Source of the DNA: Charina bottae
Lineage: Eukaryota > Chordata > Lepidosauria > Squamata > Charinaidae
DNA: 64,000 nucleotides
Direction of reading: 5' to 3'
Assembly: GCA_023362775.1 (NCBI GenBank)
Contig: JALMGJ010000014.1
Span: forward strand, 3,359,001-3,423,000
Below the pieces are notes generated by a model. That model worked only from the letters and a program-made list of their open reading frames with translations. It was not told the origin of the DNA and did no database searches. Within the stretch, counting starts at the first letter, position 1, and each line of letters begins with the position of its first letter. The position numbers and the translations under genes are program-made. Positions 58,319 through 64,000 of the stretch are shown piece by piece.

Positions 58319-58574
58319 CAGGGGTCCCCAACCTGTGGGCCGCGGCCTGTTAGGAAGTGGGCCGCGGGGCTCCCGCCTGCAAACCCCGCCCCCTGGTATG
58401 CGCGATTGGCTCCCGTCTGCAAACCCCACCCCCGTTGTGCGCGATTGGCTCCCGCCTGCAAACCCCACCCCTGTTGTGCGCGATTGGCTCCTGCCTGCAA
58501 ACCCCGCCCCCCTGGTCCGTGGAAAAATTGTCTTCCATGACCGGTCCCTGGTACTAAAAAGGTTGGGGACCGCT
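58319..58574. mobile_element. hAT-type miniature element with 39-bp modules
   Basis: Left end caggggtccccaacctgtgg; the right end is ggttggggaccgct with a damaged last part. Duplication ctgtagac/atgtagac (7 of 8) at 58311-58318 and 58575-58582. Four modules built on cgcgattggctcccgcctgc, starting near 58370, 58405, 58444 and 58483. Confidence 0.88.
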
Positions 58575-58582
58575 ATGTAGAC

Positions 58583-59860
58583 ATTAATGTTCATTTGGCT
58601 TAGCTCTACAGAACAGAATAAGGAAAAGAGACGTGAATGCAATAAAAGCCCCTAGAAATTATCACCTTACATTTATCCCATGATGGTTGCCATCAGCACA
58701 CACCCAAGTATATGAAAGAGTAACTCTATTTTAGAATTAGCTGTTTATTGCTTCCACTGGTTACATATAACTCATTCTATGATTCCATTTTCAGTAACCC
58801 TGATATCCTGACTCCTGAGAGAAGAAACATAACATTTTAGCAGGGGCATTGCTTCAGATGTAATTTTTCTTTTCTTTTTGTAATTCATTTTCGAGGATGA
58901 CAGAATCTGATGACACACTCATGCTTGGGGATAAGAATGCTGAACAGAGCCAATTAGCACTTTCTATCGATGCCAGGTTTTGTCTTCTGTAAAATAAATT
59001 AGGAAGAGACACGGCTTAAAATGCACAGTGAACACTCAGTCACACTCCCCCAGCAAAGCTCCCCTGGGGGTGTGCACCTCTCTTTCGTGCTTGTGTAAGG
59101 AACATAGCACTAGTGCACAGGCAGCAGATGTGAGTAGCCATTCAGTATCCATTGGTCCTCTAGCATTGGATTCCTATCGTTGATGCAGATCTAGTAAAGT
59201 GTGTGAAAACCCGTTTTCAATCCAGTGCACTTTGTGCTCAGCGTCCCACTGTGAAAGAGAGATCTTCTGTGCCTTTTAAAAGAATTGGATTTAAAAGGGG
59301 ATGTCTGTTTGTATTGAACTGCTTTGACCTCTGCAGAAGGATGATTGAAGGTATGTATCTTCTGTAGAACCTTGCTCCTAAAATTAATGTCAGTTGAGCC
59401 TTATTGAGATGCTCTTGTTATTGTCTGTTACTATATGATTTGCACTCCGCATGCCATTGTTGAATTGAAAATCCAACTGAAAGATGAAACTTGAAGACAA
59501 TTTGGCCAAGAGAAGACCAGCTGTCAGCTGGAGAAGGAACAGCTGCAGGGAACATATTTTGATCCTTCCTATGAAAAGGAAGAGAAGCAAAGATGCTCTC
59601 AAATTGAGCTGGACTCCTGGGGACAATATCTATGCTGTTGTCTTGGCAGTAATGTAGAAGTGGTTTTCCATTACTTCCTTTTGGGATGCTATTTTGAATT
59701 CCCAGTCTAATGTACAGCAGGACAACTCAGCCACCATGGCCTGGTTGCTGTTGCTGGTATTCTGTGGCACACTGTCTCTGCGTATGGAGTTTGCATTCAT
59801 CTAGGAAGATGTCATCTTCATGTCAGTCCTTCCAGGTAAACCAGAAAGGAAACATGACTA
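58583..59860. other. Intergenic stretch, possible SINE scrap
   Basis: 59640-59750 may be a worn reversed 5S-derived SINE. Nothing else was recognised. Confidence 0.35.
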
Positions 59861-60120
59861 GAGGAACTAATTCTACTTTATTGTAAGGCTACATTAACAG
59901 AAGCTTGCAAGTCTGAAAGTACAAATCTCCCGCCATCCTTATTTATTGCTTGAGTGGTCAGGGCGGGTCTTTCCTAAGTTTCTTCTTTAGACCATTACCC
60001 TCTCTTAGACTTCCTATCCTTTTATCTGATCATTCCCGAGGCAGCATCTCCTCCCTCTGTTCTTCAAGGTCACCCTCACATTCCATCATGCTTCATCTTT
60101 CATCTTGCCTCTGAATATTC
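59861..60120. repeat. Unclassified repeat, second copy
   Basis: taattctactttattgtaag gctacattaacagaagctt matches the interrupted copy at 1021-1445. The family is not identified and the right boundary is uncertain. Confidence 0.5.
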
Positions 60121-60126
60121 CTTGAT

Positions 60127-60295
60127 TAGGCTTGGAAGCTAAGTAGGGTTGGGTCTAGATAATTCATAGATTGGGTGATCTATAGGAAATCCTGAAAGTA
60201 GGTAGTGGTAAACCATGTCTGTAATGCTGCCAAGAAAACTTTGTGGACGTGCCCACAAAGTCCCTAGGGGCAGATCTCAACTTGAAGGACACTTT
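60127..60295 (+). mobile_element. 5S rRNA-derived SINE
   Basis: aggcttggaagctaagtagg gttgggtctag follows the 5S internal promoter, then ggtagtggtaaaccatg, ctgccaagaaaactttgtgg and the end tcaacttgaaggac. Forward copy, diverged. Confidence 0.75.
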
Positions 60296-62455
60296 ATCTA
60301 TCACCCTGGATTAATATCTGCTATTAGTCCTCTCTTTGGGGAATTTGTTGAATTCTGTTTTAAAGCCGCCTAAGCCAGTAGCCACATCTTCCATTAGTAA
60401 ACTTTTGGGTGTAGAAATAAGGATCTACTGCTAATTAGTTTTCCTGGCTGACTCCTGCAGGAAGTCACCAGAGGAAGCCCCATTCTCTCACTGCATTTTC
60501 TCCATAGCATGTGGAGTTTTGAAAGATGGATGAGGCAAGGACAAAGTGGCATGACGCAGTGTCACATTAAAGATGTACAGGAAAACAAACTGTACCTCTT
60601 ACTGCAACCTTTGTGGTTATGACGTTAATACAAATGATTACATCTGTATTTATTTTAAAACATTGACATTGAAGCCATCGTAATCTTTTCTTCTAGGTTG
60701 CCTTGACTATAATCTTCTGTGGTGGGGTAAATAAGTGATTTTAAACTAGCCTTAATGGGCTTCATAGTTGGTTGGAGGGGTGTCTTTAGATAATAATGTG
60801 CATTACTGCATTTCACTTATTTTAAAATGTGGAACGTTAGCCCTGATGCATTGCAAGGTTGGATTTTCTCCAGAGTGAGCACTAGACTCCTATTCACAAT
60901 TTCTTCTTGATAGTGTAACTGTTTTTTCTGTATTATTTAATAATTTGAATAGCTTTTTTTAAAGCAAGAGTTTTTCCTTAATTTAGATCTGGGAAAGATA
61001 CAGAAAGACACGAATCTTTATCCTCTTAGATATTTCTTGTAGCTCCATGATAAACACTTTTGATGTCCTGATTAATTCTACTTTATGGATGGATATCTTG
61101 GTGAGGTTAGAATAAATTGTTTTGTCTACCTTAAGTGGAGTTGTCTAACCTAGAGCCCTCCATCTACATCTCCCAGAATCCTCAGTCAAAGTTGCAATTT
61201 TAGAATGGCCCTACCCAATTGGGAGAGACCAGGTTAGGAGAAAGTTGACTTTGAGGCTCTTTTATGTTTTACACATACCGTGTTTTATCATCAGGGTGTG
61301 GGAAGTATGAGAAATGGGCAACTTGAAATATTACAGATCAATGCACTTCCTCTTAAGTTTTATCATGTCTGTTGTGTAAAAGAGTGTGTATCTTCAGTAT
61401 AGGGCATCTTTAGCCCACATTTGAACATTGCTCCAAAAGAGCAGATGGATAACTCATGTTGGGAACAAATTCTGTCTTGTCCAAAGCTATGTGTACCTGG
61501 GTACCCATCAGCAGCATAGCAATGCAACATTTCCCCCCTGAATAATCCGTCTCTGAGATCACTGAGATGGTAGAGGGCATTCCAAGGCTGGTGAGAGATA
61601 CAAATAGAGTTCTTTAGATTCTTTGGAGTATTTTGCAAATGAAGTAACTCCCAGTTTTACCCCTCTGTCCCCAGCTATATAACTAGAGCCTTTGTTTTAT
61701 TTTTCCTTCATGGTCATAGTGTTACTGTTGGCTTCTGGAAGAAAATACTACTGAACAAATGTAAAAAGATAGAACATTTCAAGGTACTGGACACGAAATT
61801 AAAAAAATTATCAAGGTGGCACTAAAAGTGCTTGGATCTGAAACCACTGAAGAATGGCATGTTTGTGTAAGTTATATTTATAAAAGTGAAAGAAAGGGCT
61901 ATCTGTTTTCTTAAAGCATGGCACTCCATCCCATGCCAATCACTATGTAGAGAGGGAAACAAGATGCTATTTTTTAGTTGTACATTTGTCTGGAACAGAA
62001 AGAATACCAAGTTCTCTATTGAATTAGACTATTTACTTAACAGTCAGAAATCTAGCACCATTTAGCTGAAAATGAGTAATCTCATCATTGTCTGTGTCTC
62101 AGCTAACCTATATGTGAGGTGATCCTAGTAGTATAAGAAAACATATCTTGTTTTGTTCTCTTTGTAAGGAGAAATGGCATAAAAATATTGAAATAAACCA
62201 AGTAAATAGTGTATTAGATTCTTGCGGTTTCCTTTTTTTCTCTCCAGATACCATGCAAGACTTCCGTTCTTCAGGAATAAACTGATAGCATCTGCTGTTG
62301 GTTGGACAGGAATAAGACCATCTACTTTATTTGTAATTGTTTCTTCAGAACAATCAGGGAATGCATGATGGTCTTCCCCATGTTGACAAGACTTGATCTC
62401 CTTTGCTTTGGAGATGAAATCCCATCAGGAACTTCTTATATTTGCACCTAATCTC
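60296..62455. other. Intergenic stretch without recognised features
   Basis: Nothing recognised. Confidence 0.4.
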
Positions 62456-62905
62456 ATTGATTGATTGATTGATTGATTGATTATGTGTTGACTTTTAGTG
62501 ACCACATAGATAGATTTTCTCCATGACAATCTGTCCCTAATCTGGTGCTTCAGGTCTTCCAACAGTGCACTCATCACCACTGTAACTGAGTCCATCCACC
62601 TTGCTGCTGGTTGTCCTCTTCTTCTCTTTCCTTCCACCTTTCCCAGCATTAGAGCCTTCTCCAGAGAGCTAGGCCTTCCCATAATGTGTCTGAAGTAGGA
62701 TAATTTGAGCCTGGTCATTTGTGCCTTGAGTGAGAACTCTGCATTGATTTGTTTGATGATCCATTTGTTTGTTTTTTAGGCTATCCCCGATATTCTCAGG
62801 AGTCTTCTCCAACACAAAAGCTCAAAAGCATCAATACTCTTCCTATCCTGCTTCTTCAAAGTCCAACCTTCGCTCCCATAGAGTGTCACAGGGCACATTT
62901 AGTCC
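62456..62905 (-). mobile_element. LINE 3' end, same family as 16499-17125
   Basis: Starts with the (tgat)n tail, then a reversed 3' UTR and a coding relic reading SLEKALMLGKVEGKRRRGQP and ARWMDSVTVVMSALLEDLK. Further upstream coding sequence is present but broken. RTE/BovB-like or R4-like; the clade is unresolved. Confidence 0.75.
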
Positions 62906-63479
62906 ATGGTCAATTGACAACTTACATTCTGGAATGTTCCAAGAAACGTAATTGGAATAGAATTAGAGAAAAAAAAAATAGTAAGCCTTATTTTGCATTT
63001 ATCCCATAAATTCAATGAACAATTCCTTCATCCTGGTGGCAACCATGTGTTGTTATCAGTAAACACCTGAAATGTGATGCTCTTTGAGCAGTTGGAACAA
63101 CGTGGACTTGCTCCCAAAAGAATCTGTTTCAGTTGCCCTGTTACACTAACCCCCACTCCTGTCATAATTCAGGACAGCCACCTCTTTTTTCTCTTCCCCT
63201 CCCCTTTCTTTCCCCATCCCCCTCCATTAGGTATGAAGATGAAAGTTTGGTTTTACTAGCCTGCATCTTTCTAAGAATAGCTTCCCACTCAAACCTTATC
63301 AGGCACAAGCTTGTTCAAGGGAGCTGCCAGGGTTCTTTGTAAAATCCACTTTAAATCTCTCTCATGGTTTTGTTTCTCAGATCACATTACTTAAAAGCTG
63401 TGGTATCCTGGGGGACAAAGACATTTAGGGAGATGGGTTGAAAGTCTCTATGGAGAGATCGGGAAGACACACAGATAGG
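62906..63479. other. Intergenic stretch without recognised features
   Basis: Nothing recognised. Confidence 0.4.
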
Positions 63480-63822
63480 CAACCGCCAGAGCAGCGGGAC
63501 AGGCTGGGCTGCTTTGTTCGCAACAGTCAGCTGAGGGTTAATCCGATGTAGTGCAGTGAAGGTTGTTCTTGGCAGTCAAAGGTGGATCTCTTACTGGATG
63601 TTAGAGAACAGTTTGCTCTTGCAAGCACCACCAGCAGCAGGCAGCTTCAGTTTATTCATTTGAGGATCTGCCTACCGACAGCAAACTCTCTACCCTCCAC
63701 CGATCTCCTTTTTTCTCACCCAGATGGGAATCCTTTCCTCTCTGGTAGTGCCTGGGATTTAACTGCTGGAAGAGTTTCCTGTTAGAATTGTTGGACAGGA
63801 TTTCCCCAGACTGTCTGGATTA

Positions 63823-63848
63823 ATGAGTGCCTTTCTCAGCCGCTCAAG
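63823..63848 (+). CDS. Candidate first coding exon of a plus-strand gene
   Basis: ATG followed by SAFLSRS and two bases (AG), then the consensus donor GTAAGT at 63849-63854, so the intron would be phase 2. The 350 bp before it are less A+T-rich than the neighbouring intergenic DNA, as expected for a 5' UTR. Against it: the base at -3 of the ATG is T, and eight codons are too few to recognise a family. In human and other amniotes the gene upstream of CLMP, transcribed the other way, is GRAMD1B, so this could be one of its first exons. That is inference from gene order only. It may equally be chance. Confidence 0.3.
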
Positions 63849-63879
63849 GTAAGTCTCCCAGCACGATTATAAGCTTCTG

Positions 63880-64000
63880 GGGTAGCATCCCAAGGGCCCA
63901 CTTGTAACACCACTGTAACAAGAGTCCCTTGCAAGGGAGATGGGCGGGGAATAAATTGAAATAATAAATAAATAAATAAACAAACAAACAAACAAACAAA
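63880..64000 (+). repeat. LINE/SINE tail and (AAAT)n(CAAA)n run at the window edge
   Basis: gcaagggagatgggcgggga ataaattg resembles the L2-like tails in the window, followed by aaat and caaa repeats that run off the right edge. Confidence 0.6.

Noticed and set aside
60127..60295. 5S rRNA gene
   Set aside because: Only the internal promoter region is similar, with many changes, and it is followed by a SINE-type tail. It is a 5S-derived retroposon, as are 13913-14105 and 29620-29756.

Overview
The window is vertebrate nuclear DNA from a squamate reptile, more likely a snake than a lizard. The evidence is the repeat set: six full or nearly full tRNA-derived SINEs of the Sauria type with BovB-like 3' ends, BovB LINE tails, CR1/L3 fragments, Penelope-like elements and many hAT miniature elements. 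There are no prokaryotic features; coding sequence is sparse and is split by GT-AG introns.

One protein gene is clearly supported. It is on the minus strand and is the orthologue of CLMP (CXADR-like membrane protein, an immunoglobulin-superfamily adhesion molecule). Five coding exons can be placed with exact splice junctions: exon 1 28709-28736, exon 2 4993-5150, exon 3 2783-2984, exon 4 2530-2694 and exon 5 1692-1814. Joined, they give 225 codons plus one base: a short signal peptide, a V-type Ig domain and a C2-type Ig domain. The membrane-spanning and cytoplasmic exons lie beyond the left edge. Intron 1 is about 23.6 kb and intron 3 only 88 bp. A probable 5' UTR and promoter lies at 28737-29110.

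From about 29.1 kb to the right edge no recognised coding gene was found. It is intergenic DNA about 35 kb long, full of repeats. At the far right, 63823-63848 could be a first coding exon of a plus-strand gene (start codon, then a good donor site). Synteny with other amniotes would make GRAMD1B the candidate, but the sequence alone does not prove it.

The repeats are unusually readable. Target-site duplications can be seen for most SINEs, hAT elements and Penelope-like insertions. Nested insertions give relative ages: a SINE in an older repeat, a hAT element in CR1, and a twin-primed BovB inside an inverted Penelope-like element. The most interesting signals are hammerhead-ribozyme-like cores in two different Penelope-like families (five copies), and non-autonomous elements whose internal modules vary in copy number: a SINE with a 99-102 bp module joined at the same AAACCA microhomology, and hAT elements with 37-39 bp or about 55 bp modules. 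I found no convincing new gene system.
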